A DNA stretch of 23,426 nt from CANHEE01 sp043777755 (GTDB lineage: Bacteria; Bacteroidota; Bacteroidia; Chitinophagales; Saprospiraceae). Within the stretch, counting starts at the first letter, position 1. The number at the start of each line of letters is the position of its first letter. The notes beneath the pieces are model-generated. The model saw nothing but the letters and a program-made list of their open reading frames with translations. It ran no database searches and was not told the origin of the DNA. A program made the position numbers and the translations under genes. Location of the stretch: NCBI GenBank assembly GCA_043777755.1, contig JAYWHK010000203.1:1-23426 (forward strand), read 5' to 3'. Positions 6,217 through 16,600 of this stretch are shown one piece after another.

Positions 6217-7740
6217 ATGAAAAAGAACAAAAAAGTTTTATTAGCTATTTTAGATGGTTGGGGCATTGGAAAGGAAAAAAATGCTGATGCAATTGCACAG
6301 GCACATACGCCTTTTGTAGATGAATTGATAAAAAAATACCCAAATTCGACCTTAATAACCTATGGAGAAGACGTTGGTTTGCCAGAAGGTCAAATGGGTA
6401 ATTCCGAAGTTGGGCATACCAATATTGGTGCTGGACGGGTTGTTTATCAAGAATTGGCTCGCATCAATAAGGCAGTTCGTGAAAGAGAATTGAATGAAAA
6501 TTCTGCACTTTTGGAGGCTTTAAATCATGCAAAAAACAATGGAAAAACAGTTCATTTGATAGGATTGGTTTCCGATGGCGGTGTTCATTCGCACGTCAAT
6601 CATGTGAAGGCGTTGTGCGATATTTGTGAAGAAAATGGCTTGAAAAATGTTTTTGTTCATGCTTTTACAGACGGTCGTGATTGCGACCCGAAAAGTGGTG
6701 CTGGTTTTTTAGAAAGTTTGGAACAACATATTGAAGGCAAAAACACAAAAATAGCATCAGTAGTTGGTCGTTATTTTGCGATGGACAGAGATAAACGCTG
6801 GGAACGAGTCAAAAAAGCCTACGATTTGATGGTCAATGGTGTTGGCGGAATTTTTACAAAAGCAAGTGAAGGCATTGCAGCTTCTTACAAAAATGGCACA
6901 AGTGATGAGTTTATAGAGCCTTTTCAAACTGCTGATTTTCAAGCAATTAAAGACGGTGATGTTGTAATTTCTTTTAATTTTAGAACAGACAGACCTCGTG
7001 AAATAACAGAGGCTTTGAGCCAAAAAGATTTTCCAGAAGTGGGAATGAAAAAATTAGATTTGTATTATGTAACAATGACCCGTTATGATGATACGTATAA
7101 AAATGTGAAAATTCTTTTTGAAAAAGACGATTTAAGCCAAACGTTGGGCGAAATCGTTGCCAATGCAGGACTTTCACAAGTGCGAATCGCTGAAACGGAG
7201 AAATATCCGCACGTTACTTTTTTCTTTTCTGGCGGACGAGAAGAGCCTTTCGCTGGCGAACATCGTATCTTGATTCCTTCGGCAAAAGATGTTCCAACCT
7301 ACGATTTGAAGCCCGAGATGAGTGCGCTTGAAATTACCGATGCCATAACTCGTTATATGCAAAGCGATTTTCCGAATTTTGTATGTTTGAACTACGCCAA
7401 TACCGATATGGTTGGACATACTGGTGTTTATACTGCTGCGATGAAAGCCGCTGAAACAGTTGATTCTTGTGTAAAATATCTGGTAAGTACGGCATTAGCC
7501 CTTGATTATGAGTGTATTATCATTGCAGATCATGGCAATTCCGATTATATGTTGAATCCTGATTTTACGCCCAATACGGCACACTCGATGAATCCCGTTC
7601 CTTGTATTTTTGTCAGTAAAAATGCCAAAGGAAAAAAAGTAAAGTCGGGTCGTTTGGCAGATGTTGCGCCTACAATTTTGAGTTTGTTAGAAGTAGAACA
7701 GCCAAAAGAAATGACTGGAAAGGTTTTGATTGAAGGTTAA
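6217..7740 (+). CDS. gpmI: Cofactor-independent phosphoglycerate mutase
   Basis: This enzyme interconverts 3-phosphoglycerate and 2-phosphoglycerate in glycolysis and gluconeogenesis, using two Mn2+ and a phosphoserine intermediate. The length of 507 aa is standard. Motifs seen are ILDGWGIG at the N-terminus (metal Asp), MGNSEVGHTNIGAGR with nucleophile Ser63, DGRD, FNFRTDRPRE, the metal-binding DHGNSD (438-443), and HSMNPVPCI near the C-terminus. All key residues are present. It is monocistronic with its own -7 box, and is followed 45 bp later by a foldback repeat within a larger inverted repeat. Confidence 0.97.
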   Translation: MKKNKKVLLAILDGWGIGKEKNADAIAQAHTPFVDELIKKYPNSTLITYGEDVGLPEGQMGNSEVGHTNIGAGRVVYQELARINKAVRERELNENSALLEALNHAKNNGKTVHLIGLVSDGGVHSHVNHVKALCDICEENGLKNVFVHAFTDGRDCDPKSGAGFLESLEQHIEGKNTKIASVVGRYFAMDRDKRWERVKKAYDLMVNGVGGIFTKASEGIAASYKNGTSDEFIEPFQTADFQAIKDGDVVISFNFRTDRPREITEALSQKDFPEVGMKKLDLYYVTMTRYDDTYKNVKILFEKDDLSQTLGEIVANAGLSQVRIAETEKYPHVTFFFSGGREEPFAGEHRILIPSAKDVPTYDLKPEMSALEITDAITRYMQSDFPNFVCLNYANTDMVGHTGVYTAAMKAAETVDSCVKYLVSTALALDYECIIIADHGNSDYMLNPDFTPNTAHSMNPVPCIFVSKNAKGKKVKSGRLADVAPTILSLLEVEQPKEMTGKVLIEG

Positions 7741-7936
7741 AGTATTAAGTATCAAAGTATTAAGTATTTCTGTTGTTAATTGCGCTAAGTGGGCGTTCAA
7801 AATTAATTAGTATTATTTTGTCGTTGAGAAAAAAGTTATTTATGATTTTTTGAGCAATCGACTGAGAAAAATAATACTAATTAATTTAGCCCCAATACTT
7901 ACGACAGTAATACTTAATACTAAAATACTTAATACC
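7741..7936. repeat. Outer inverted repeat of AGTATTAAGTAT pairs around the foldback element
   Basis: Two copies of AGTATTAAGTAT (7741-7752, 7756-7767) are mirrored by ATACTTAATACT (7910-7921) and ATACTTAATACC (7925-7936), each pair separated by 3 nt. The 27-bp arms match at 23 of 27 positions. They start directly after the gpmI stop and enclose the 7786-7901 element. A 5-bp CGAGT/ACTCG hairpin (7961-7974) follows the rsmD stop. No gene lies in 7741-7976. Confidence 0.7.
7786..7901. repeat. Foldback (MITE-like) element, copy 1, 116 bp
   Basis: The ends carry a 20-bp perfect inverted repeat (7800-7819 and 7868-7887, AAATTAATTAGTATTATTTT) flanked by TAAGTGGGC and GCCCCAATACTTA. The inside can continue pairing (GTCGTTG with CAATCGAC, AAAAAA with TTTTTT), so the whole unit can fold into one long hairpin. 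Apart from the 46 nt missing here, it matches 21675-21836 (inverted) at all but two of 116 positions. It has no coding capacity. Confidence 0.85.
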
Positions 7937-7976
7937 TTAAAACAACAACGTATTCTGTCTCGAGTTAAAACTCGTA

Positions 7977-8531
7977 CTATTCTTCCTTTTTTTCATTTTT
8001 AAAAAAAGAAAAAAAGGTTTTGCCATAGTTTCTTATTTCATGGCAATGCGGGTGATTTTTAAAATTCGTCGTTTGCCCGTGTTCTAAAATAAACAAACCG
8101 TCTTCATTAAGTAGCTGACTATCAAGGACTTTTGTTGGAATCAAATCCAAGCCAGGTAAAGCATAAGGTGGATCTGCAAAAATAAAATCGTATTTTTCCT
8201 TGTGCATTTCAATAAATTTAAAAGCGTCCATTTGAAAAATTCGGAGATTATCTTCGACTTCTAATTGTGCAGCGGTTTTTTTTACAAAAGCCACGCAAGC
8301 AGGATTTTTGTCCACATAAGTGACATCTGTAGTGCCACGAGAAAGGAACTCATAACTGTGCGAACCTGTTCCACCAAACAATTCAAGCACTTTTATTTCA
8401 TCAAAATCAAAACGATTGTTCAAGATATTGAAAAGAGATTCCCTCGCCATATCTGTTGTCGGACGAGTGATTTCATTATTGATTGGAGGACTCAATCGGC
8501 GACCTCTAAATTTTCCTGCTATTATTCTCAT
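7977..8531 (-). CDS. rsmD: 16S rRNA (guanine(966)-N2)-methyltransferase
   Basis: RsmD methylates G966 of 16S rRNA using S-adenosylmethionine, late in 30S assembly. The 184-aa protein has the family N-terminus MRIIAGKFRGRRLSPP, the substrate segment RPTTDMARESLFNIL, SAM motif I LELFGGTG (49-56) and the catalytic DPPY (120-123). The basic C-terminus NEKKEE is short and unremarkable. It lies 11 bp downstream of the small lipoprotein gene on the same strand, probably in one transcript. No T-run terminator follows; only a 5-bp hairpin is seen at 7961-7974. Confidence 0.93.
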   Translation of the reverse strand: MRIIAGKFRGRRLSPPINNEITRPTTDMARESLFNILNNRFDFDEIKVLELFGGTGSHSYEFLSRGTTDVTYVDKNPACVAFVKKTAAQLEVEDNLRIFQMDAFKFIEMHKEKYDFIFADPPYALPGLDLIPTKVLDSQLLNEDGLFILEHGQTTNFKNHPHCHEIRNYGKTFFSFFKNEKKEE

Positions 8532-8542
8532 ATATTTTTACC

Positions 8543-8983
8543 TTATTTTTTCAGTTCCACAAGCAAACTTTCTGCATTGGCAATAGCTGATTTTACCTTT
8601 TCTGCCATGGCATCGACCCTTACTTTTTCTTCTGTAAAATACTGCATAGCAATACTTGGCTCAGGTTCAGCTTTGTAATTGTCCATCCAATCATACATTG
8701 CCTTGTCGGCACTTTCTAACCCAGAAAGGCTTGATAAAACCTTATTTTTTAATACATTGTCTTTTATTTTTGGAAGTTCAGTGCGCAATTGTTTTTGAAT
8801 TTCCTCAATTTTATTCATCATCGGCATTACTTCGTCATGGACGACCATGATTTCAGCGACTAATTGCTTTTGTTTTTCAGCCGAGATATTTGTTTGGCTA
8901 TTTGTATCATTTGTTTGCTGAACGTTATTTTTGCAAGCATTTAGGCAGCAAAAGGTCAAGATAATAAAAGCAATTTTTTTCAT
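8543..8983 (-). CDS. Small helical lipoprotein of unknown function
   Basis: The 146-aa product has a signal peptide (MKKIAFIILTFCCLNAC) with lipobox LNAC and the lipidated Cys at residue 17, then a Ser/Thr/Asn/Gln-rich linker and a helical domain (KIEEIQKQLRTELPKIKD, later MYDWMDNYKAEPEP). It is expected to be membrane-anchored and periplasmic. ATG 8983 is chosen over the in-frame TTG at 9001 because that TTG sits within a perfect -7 box (8999-9006). It resembles small Bacteroidota lipoproteins sometimes mislabelled 'viral A-type inclusion protein'; that resemblance is from memory and moderate. It is the first gene of a transcript with rsmD. Confidence 0.8.
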   Translation of the reverse strand: MKKIAFIILTFCCLNACKNNVQQTNDTNSQTNISAEKQKQLVAEIMVVHDEVMPMMNKIEEIQKQLRTELPKIKDNVLKNKVLSSLSGLESADKAMYDWMDNYKAEPEPSIAMQYFTEEKVRVDAMAEKVKSAIANAESLLVELKK

Positions 8984-8998
8984 TTTAAATATTTTTTG

Positions 8999-9006
8999 CA
9001 AAGATA
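8999..9006 (-). promoter_or_regulatory. -7 promoter box of lipoprotein-rsmD (TATCTTTG)
   Basis: This perfect TAnnTTTG match on the minus strand lies 15 bp before ATG 8983, giving a very short leader. It overlaps and rules out the TTG at 9001 as start. No clear -33 core is seen. Confidence 0.6.
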
Positions 9007-9070
9007 GACATTTGAGCTAAATTAATGATATTTTTTACCATTAATAAACATTTTTTACATGATGGTGTTT

Positions 9071-9078
9071 TAGCTTTG
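9071..9078 (+). promoter_or_regulatory. -7 promoter box of the CRY-DASH gene (TAGCTTTG)
   Basis: This is a perfect TAnnTTTG match 22 bp before the ATG at 9101, in the 117-bp divergent gap with the lipoprotein gene. The -33 region is only T-rich. Confidence 0.55.
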
Positions 9079-9100
9079 TAAAAAATAATCCAGAATTAAT

Positions 9101-10543
9101 ATGTTAAAAAAACGTTCAATAGTTTGGTTTAGAGAAGACCTAAGATTACATGACAATGAGGCAATTTGCGAAGCAACAAGAGGTGCTGACGAAACTATAT
9201 TTGTCTATGTTTTTGACGAGAGAACTTTTAGAGGAACAACAAAATGGTTTGATTTGCCCAAAACTGGTAAATTTAGAGCGAAATTCATCATTGAAAGTGT
9301 TGAGAATTTGCGTCAAAATCTGAAAAAAAGAGGTGCAAATTTATTGGTGAAAATTGGCAAACCAGAGGAGGTATTGACTGATTTGGCAAGAGAAACACAG
9401 TCAAGTTGGATTTTTTGCAATAGAGAACGCACTCAAGAAGAGGTTCAAGTCCAAGATTTATTAGAAAAAAATCTTTGGTCAATCGGGCGAGAAATTCGCT
9501 ATACACGAGGTAAAATGCTTTATCATACCCAAGATTTGCCTTTTCCTGTACAACATACACCTGATATTTTCACTCAATTCAGGAAAGAGGTTGAAAAAAC
9601 GGTAAGAGTCCGTCCACCATTGGAGGTTATTGAAAAATTCAATCCGTTGTCAATTGCACTTGATTTTGGAGAGATGCCAACGCTCGAAGACTTTGGACTC
9701 AAAGATTTTGAATCCGATTCCCGTGCTGCCATGCCTTTTAAAGGTGGCGAAACTGAAGCCTTGGCACGATTGCAGTATTACCTCTGGGATTCTCATTTGG
9801 CAAAAAACTACAAAGAAACTCGAAATGGTTTGCTGGGCGGTGATTATTCTACAAAATTTTCCCTTTGGCTGGCACATGGCTGTATTTCGCCTAAAAAAAT
9901 CTATTCTGAACTCAAGCGTTACGAAGCTGAACATGGCAGCAATGAATCTACTTATTGGATATTTTTTGAGCTTTTGTGGCGAGATTTTTTCCGTTTGATG
10001 GGAAAAAAATATGGCAATAAAATATTTTTTAAGGAAGGAACACTTGGCGGAGAAGCTGACCCAAAATGGCGAAACGATGACCGTTTGTTTGATATTTGGG
10101 CAAAAGGAAAAACGGGGATTCCATTTATTGATGCGAATATGATAGAGTTAAATTCGTCGGGTTTTATGTCGAATCGAGGCAGACAAAATGTTGCTTCCTT
10201 TTTGGTAAAAGACCTTCATGTCAATTGGCAGATGGGCGCTGAATATTTCGAGTCGGTACTGATTGATTATGACCCTTGCAGCAATTGGGGCAATTGGAAT
10301 TACGTTGCTGGCGTAGGAAGTGACCCGAGGGAAAATCGCTATTTTAATATCTTGCGACAAGCCAAAATGTATGATGCCAAAGGCGAATACGTCAAGCATT
10401 GGTTGCCAGAATTGGCTAAATTGCCAGAGTCAAAAGTGCATCAACCAGAATTGTTGTCTTTTTCCGAGCAAACACAATATGGACTTAAAATTGGTGCAAA
10501 TTACCCAAAAGCGATGATTAATACACGAAAATGGGAGAAATAG
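9101..10543 (+). CDS. DASH-type cryptochrome/photolyase
   Basis: This is a flavoprotein of the photolyase/cryptochrome family; DASH members bind FAD and usually a folate antenna and repair cyclobutane pyrimidine dimers, chiefly in single-stranded DNA. The 480-aa protein has the N-terminal Rossmann photolyase domain (SIVWFREDLRLHDNEA) and the C-terminal FAD-binding helical domain. DASH-typical stretches are GKTGIPFIDANMIELN, SNRGRQNVASFLVKDL (NRGRQN at 358-363), CSNWGNWNYVAGVGSDPRE and EYVKHWLPELAKLP. The long conserved C-terminal extension of plant CRYs is absent. It is monocistronic, with a strong terminator downstream. Confidence 0.93.
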   Translation: MLKKRSIVWFREDLRLHDNEAICEATRGADETIFVYVFDERTFRGTTKWFDLPKTGKFRAKFIIESVENLRQNLKKRGANLLVKIGKPEEVLTDLARETQSSWIFCNRERTQEEVQVQDLLEKNLWSIGREIRYTRGKMLYHTQDLPFPVQHTPDIFTQFRKEVEKTVRVRPPLEVIEKFNPLSIALDFGEMPTLEDFGLKDFESDSRAAMPFKGGETEALARLQYYLWDSHLAKNYKETRNGLLGGDYSTKFSLWLAHGCISPKKIYSELKRYEAEHGSNESTYWIFFELLWRDFFRLMGKKYGNKIFFKEGTLGGEADPKWRNDDRLFDIWAKGKTGIPFIDANMIELNSSGFMSNRGRQNVASFLVKDLHVNWQMGAEYFESVLIDYDPCSNWGNWNYVAGVGSDPRENRYFNILRQAKMYDAKGEYVKHWLPELAKLPESKVHQPELLSFSEQTQYGLKIGANYPKAMINTRKWEK

Positions 10544-10558
10544 TCCTTTGTAAAAATA

Positions 10559-10602
10559 AAAAAATCCTAAATTATTACCTTGGTAAAAATTTAGGATTTT
10601 TT
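10559..10602. terminator. Bidirectional terminator between the CRY-DASH gene and the giant surface protein gene
   Basis: A 15-bp perfect stem (AAAAAATCCTAAATT, 10559-10573; AATTTAGGATTTTTT, 10588-10602) continues inward as TTACC-TT-GGTAA. A-run and T-run flank it on both strands. It sits 15 bp after the photolyase stop and 22 bp after the stop of the minus-strand gene at 10625, so it serves both. Confidence 0.9.
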
Positions 10603-10624
10603 ATTTCTCATAAAAAACGTTTGA

Positions 10625-13600
10625 TTATTGTTTTATCATTTTAGACAACAATGTTTTTTCACCATTATTTAAACTGATAAAATAAGCTCCATTTGGTAAA
10701 TTGGAAGTATCAACTAAAACAGTATTGATTCCTTTTTCAGCATCTACTTTTTGCGTCAAAACAATTTTTCCAAAAATATCCAAAACATGAATAACAACTG
10801 CATTGTTATCTGTTGTTTCAAATTTTACAGACAAATCACCTTGTGTTGGATTTGGTGCAATGCTTGTAATGTTGAATTTACCTATTTGGCGTTCTACAAC
10901 GACTGATTTTGATGTTGCTTCACGTGTGTCTTTATCAACGTTTTTTAAACGATAATAAGTCGTTGCAAAAGGTGTTTTGTCATCAAAAGCATAACGTTTG
11001 CTTGTATTTGGATAGACTCTACCTGCATTTGACCAACTCAGGCCATTCTCAGATTTCTCAACAATGAAATAATCTAAATTGTCTTCAATTGCCGTTTCCC
11101 AAAAGACTGTATTGAATTTGCCATTTTCTTTTGCCGCCAAATTTTTCAATTCAATTGGTAGCGGTGTACTTCCAGTATGAATAAAAAATGACGAAAATGA
11201 TGGTGTAGGGAATTGCAAATATGCACCAGCCCCAAAATCCAAACGGTCACTTGCGCCAGGCGCAATCAATGCGGGAGTAAAACCTTGTGGATTAAAAGCT
11301 GTTAAACAACTTCCTCCTGGCACGTGTGTTACATTTACATTAGCGTTGCTTGCTGATGGGTCAAAATTTTGCAAATTGGTCATTTCTGCATCAGTGTAGT
11401 ACAAACGCACCAACGCTGGCGTGCCAACCGCTGGCTGAACACCTACCGTAATTCCAAAATTTCTACCCAAGTAATGAACACCCTGAGCATCTGTTCTATC
11501 CGTAGTAGTCGTGTAATAATTGGCTGTTACAACGCCTAAAGTATTGCCATTGCCATTGATTGCAGCAACTAAAGCACCTGTTGAAGTATATATAGGTACC
11601 CAAACATTGTTGTTACTGCTACCAATACTTACGCTTGGTGCAGCCGTACAAGCAGCAACTGTTGGAGCAACCACAGCTGTATTACTTGCCGCTTCGCTTA
11701 CTTGAATACAAAAAGTACCAGCTGTTGTTGTACTACCATATCTATCTACTTGCACATAGTAAGTAGCACCTGGCTCTAAACCTTTTTTAGTCATAATAGA
11801 CATATAACCATTTACCCCAGTTATACCGCCGTCCTCATCACAGGCAATAGCAGTGCCAAGGCTTGTCATAGTTGGCGTTGCTCCTGTGTTGAAGGGACCA
11901 TACAAACCAATTTGAGAATCTATCAATGTACCAACTGCAAAATCCGTAGAAACGGTTACATCATTTCCTGAAGCAGGCGCCGTAAACTTGAACCAAACTG
12001 AACCATCAAGTACTGCTGGCGAACCGCCCCAACAAGAAGGAATAGGTTCTCCCGTTTCTTTTGTTGCCAAAAATACAGTATAAGGCGCAGTTGTACAAGG
12101 ACTTCCTATTGCCAAAGATGTTGCATTGGCGATATTGTCATTAGCGGGCGCATCTGGTTTGAAACCTGCCGAAGGATTCAATGTAGCTGTACTAATATTG
12201 TAATAATTATTGTTAGCCGAACAACGCAAATATTCATAAACACGAGCATAATAGGTTACACCTTGTGTCAATCCTGTTACTGAAACACTACTTCCTGTAC
12301 CATCATACACGATTTGTTCACCAGTACCCAAATAAACCGTTGGCGAAGGAATCAAATTTATATCACCCAAACCAACAGGATCTGTAAAAGTATTGCTTGT
12401 ATTGATGGCAACAAAACGGCGACCACCATTTCCGTTTGTCCATGTAATTGTTGCAGCTGTGAGTGATGTAACAGTTCCAATAACATTTGAAGCAGCTGTT
12501 GTTGGTGCAGCTGGCGGTGTAAGATTAACAGAAGTTGTGCTTGCACTTAATCCACTTGCAGTACAAGTCACTTTTAAGTGATAAAAAATAGATGTTCCTG
12601 CATAAGCAGGCGGAGTATAAGTAGTGTTTGTTGCTCCTGTACCACCTGTTACACTGACCCATGGATCAGAAATACCATCATCAAGAGATTGTTCCCATTG
12701 ATAGGTAACACCAAGGATAGATGCGCCAGTTACAACAAGTGCAGCAGGTGTTACGCCTGTACACATACCAACAATAGCAGCACCTCCAAGTGTGCCAGCA
12801 GTAGGTGTTCCTGTACAAACCTCTCCAATATTAATGTCATCAAGGTGAAAATCATAGTCAGAAGCGTCATCGGTTGTTCCTTCACTTGCATAAAAGCCTA
12901 TCATGATGTTTTGACCAGCATAAGCTGCTAAGGAATGAGAATGACCCACAAAAATATTACTTAGCGTTGTTGTAGAAGCTGCATTGAACGTTTGTAGCGC
13001 AGTCCAAGTTGCACCACAATCTGTAGAAACCATAGCTTTTACTTCGTCGTCAGTTCCTTGCATACCTGTTGCATCTACTGTTGCAGCCGCAAAATCAGTA
13101 ATTGCGACCTTGTAAGTCAGTACAGAATTGGCTGTTGCAGACATGATTGGCGACAAAATCCATTCTTTTTTACCCGTAGAATATAAATTTACTTTTGCGG
13201 TTGTCCCTTGGGCTGTAATTGATGTTGAAGATGTCCAGCTTCCATCAACGACAGAATTTACAGCAGGAGATGCAGCAGCGCCAGTATTTTTAGCTTCCGT
13301 CCAACCTGTTGCCGCAGTTCCTAAGTTAGCACCTGTAAAACCAGTAAAATTAACCGTTTGAGTAATTGTACCATTTGAAAAAGCTGTACGAGATTGGCTT
13401 GCTAAAGCATCATTTGAAGCATTTTGGTCACCTGTCGTAACAGTAGAACAAGCAAAGTTGTAAACACCTCCAGCACTCATATTGACTGGTGCACTCATAT
13501 CAATATTTACTGTTGCGCCTGGTGCAAGTGTTCCTACGGCTGTTCCTGTAAGTGTAGCTGTTGCAGCCCCTGAAACAACGGTAGTTACTGTAGCTGGATT

Positions 13601-16600
13601 CGTAGAGAAATCTATCGGGGCAAGACCAGAATTTTTGATGCGTACTGTAATTGTTTGCGTTGCTGAATAACAACCAGCTGTTACTAAGGCATCAGTAGCA
13701 ATATCAACACTTGGTAAATCTTCAAAAATCACATCATCAATGTACATATTGTCAGAAGCCCCTAAATTATGTTTAAATGCAAGATGCAATCCAGTAGTGC
13801 TTGGTGCATTTATCAGTGAAATGATTTGGGTTGTCATACTTGAACCAGTACCACTTGTGGCAATACCCACTGTTTCTCCAAGCAATACAAAAGTAGCTTG
13901 GTTATTTGGGTCGGTCATATAACCTACTTGTATTTTTGCACCCAAACCAGAAAGAGAGGTTAGTCTAAATTTTACTTGTTTGGTATTGATAGGTGCATTA
14001 AAACTTGGTCCAACAGCTATAGCGTAAGAGCCAGCAGCGGTACTGCTAACTCCCCAACGAAGGCAATTTGCTCCTGACGATGCTGTATAAGTTGAAGATG
14101 TCAATGTATTACTATTATTAGCCAACTGCTTCCAACAGATAGGTAAAGCTGGTACTGTGACAGCATCAAAATTTTGAGCAAAACCATTGGGCGTGATGGC
14201 ATCACATTCTGTTATAAAACTCAATATGCTTGACCAAGGACTAATATCTCCGCCACCACAATTTGAGCGAACCCAAACATAATACGTTGTTGCTGATGTT
14301 AAGCCACTGAGATTAGCAGGTGACGCTGTGCTTGTGCCGGTTGCGGTAGTTACAGCCGTTGGTGCTGTATTTGTTGTCGAAACATAATACTCATAACCAT
14401 TGGTTGGTATTGGCGTTGGAGCTGTCCAAGATAAATCTGTACCCGTTGCTGTAAGGTTTGAAATAACCAAAGCTGTAGGCTCGTTACAAGTAGGAATATT
14501 TTCTATTTTAACATCGTCTAAATATAAATACCAACCATCTACAGGAGTATTCTCTCTAACAAAAGCAATTCTAACAGTTTGATTTGCATAAGCTGACAAA
14601 TCAATTATTTTCTCAACATACGTTGTGGTATTAACAGGTGTTGAAGGCAACAATACAGTGGTGTAATCAGCAATAGCATTGCCTGAGTTGGTTGCTAATT
14701 TCACGCTAATTTCATCAACCTCTGTTGCAGAATTTGCTTTTACCCAAAAACGTAAACGTTGCGGTGTTGAAGGTAAAATAAACTGAGGTGTAATGAAATA
14801 ATCTTGGTTACTTGTATTTAAATCAGTATAAATTCGAGCGCAATTCAAGCCCGTTCTTGGTCCTGTTGTAGAAGTTACCCAAGCGTCGCCATCTGCATTG
14901 CCATCAATTTTTGCCCAACAATTAGGAATTACAGGTGTAACAGGCGTTTCAAAACCTTCAAGCCACGGTGTTCCTGCAACAACAGAAATAGCATCGCAAA
15001 GTGTTGTAAATGTTTTAACAGCTGACCAAGCACTAATATCGCCACCACCACAATTTGCTCTCACCCAAACATAATAAGTTGTTGCTGCTGTCAAACCACT
15101 AATATTAGCAGGTGAAGCTGCGCTTGTGCCAGTTGCTACTGTTGCAGCCGTAGGTGCAGTACTTGTTGTCGAAACATAATACTCATAACCATTGGCTGGT
15201 ATTGGTGTTGGAGCTGTCCAAGATAAATCTGTACCCGTTACAGTAAGATTTGAAATAACCAAAGCTGTAGGCTCGTTACAAGTAGGAATTGGCTCCCAAA
15301 CAATATCATCAATTAGAATACTATTGGTAGGGCTTCCTGTATGTCTGAACGCCAAGGTTTGATTTGTACCAGCACTTGTTCCCGAATTACAAATAAAGTT
15401 ATCATAAACGGTAATTGAAGTTGTTGTAAAAGACTGTATGCTCGTAAAAGTTGCAGGGTCTGTTGGATTGGTCAAAAAACCAACTTGCAAAACACCACCA
15501 ATTGTGAAATTTGCTCTTGCTTTAAATCGAATACGATGTGTTCCAGCACCTGCATTTGAAACGGGTTGTAAAGCAAAAGTTGCAAGATCTGTTGTACTAC
15601 TTGCATAAAAATAGAGGCAATTGGGTGTAGATGAAGCACTTGATGTTTGTACACTTACAGATCCAGTAGTTCCTACTTTTGCAAAGCAGGTAGGTATGGT
15701 TGTTCCTGCGTCAAAATTTTGAGTAAAAGCAGTGACAGCGTTACAAAGTGTTGTGAATGAAGCTACGGATGACCAATCGCTATATGCCCCAGAACAATTA
15801 GAGCGCATCCATACGTAGTAAGTTGTAGTAGCTGTTAAACTACTGAGTGCGGTACTTGTACCTGTTAAACTTGTTGTACTTGGAGTTGTACTTGCGGTCG
15901 GAGCTGTATTTGTAGTGCTATAATACAATTCATAACTACTTGGTAAGCTAACACTTGCTGTCCATGCTAAATTTGCCGAAGAAGAAGTAATAGAAGATAA
16001 TGCCAGTGCAGTTGGAGGTACACATGATGGCGTTGGTTTGATGTCAATGTTATCCATATAGCTATCATAACCAGCATTTGAAGTAAATAAAAAACCTACA
16101 TATAAAGTAGCAACATTACCCGCAGCGGCTGGTAATGTTAATGTTTTTAGTGTCCAAGCTGTAGTCGCATCATATCTTTTAATCAGGCTACCTGCATTTG
16201 TCCAGGTTGTTCCATCTAGAGAGTATTGTACTTTAACACCTTCTGTTAGATATGAAGTTGCTCCTCCTAGGCTCGAATGATACCATTGAAAATTCACATC
16301 AACACTTGATGTTCCTACTGTGTTAATAACAGGAGTAACTAATCTTGTCTGATTGCCAGAGGTAGAATAAGAAGGGAATAGTAAACGATTATTTCCTGCA
16401 TAAGCAGCAGGATTTGGGCTTGTTCCCGCAGCTGAAGTTGCTGTACCATAAGAAAATGCCTTTGTTCCAGATACGAATTGCTGACTCCAACAAATTGGAG
16501 TAGTCGTGCCTGATTCAAATTCCTGTAAAAGATTTAAATTTACTGAATTACACAACGTAGCAAAATTAATAGAATTTGACCAAGTCATACAAGTTCCGCT

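Noticed and set aside
7741..7936. CRISPR array (repeated AGTATTAAGTAT units)
   Set aside because: The units are short, AT-only and inverted rather than direct with unique spacers, and no cas gene is present.
12578..12931. 117-aa Cys/Ser-rich plus-strand ORF within the giant gene
   Set aside because: It is an antisense shadow of the Thr/Ala/Gly-rich adhesin frame. Its composition reflects complementary codons.
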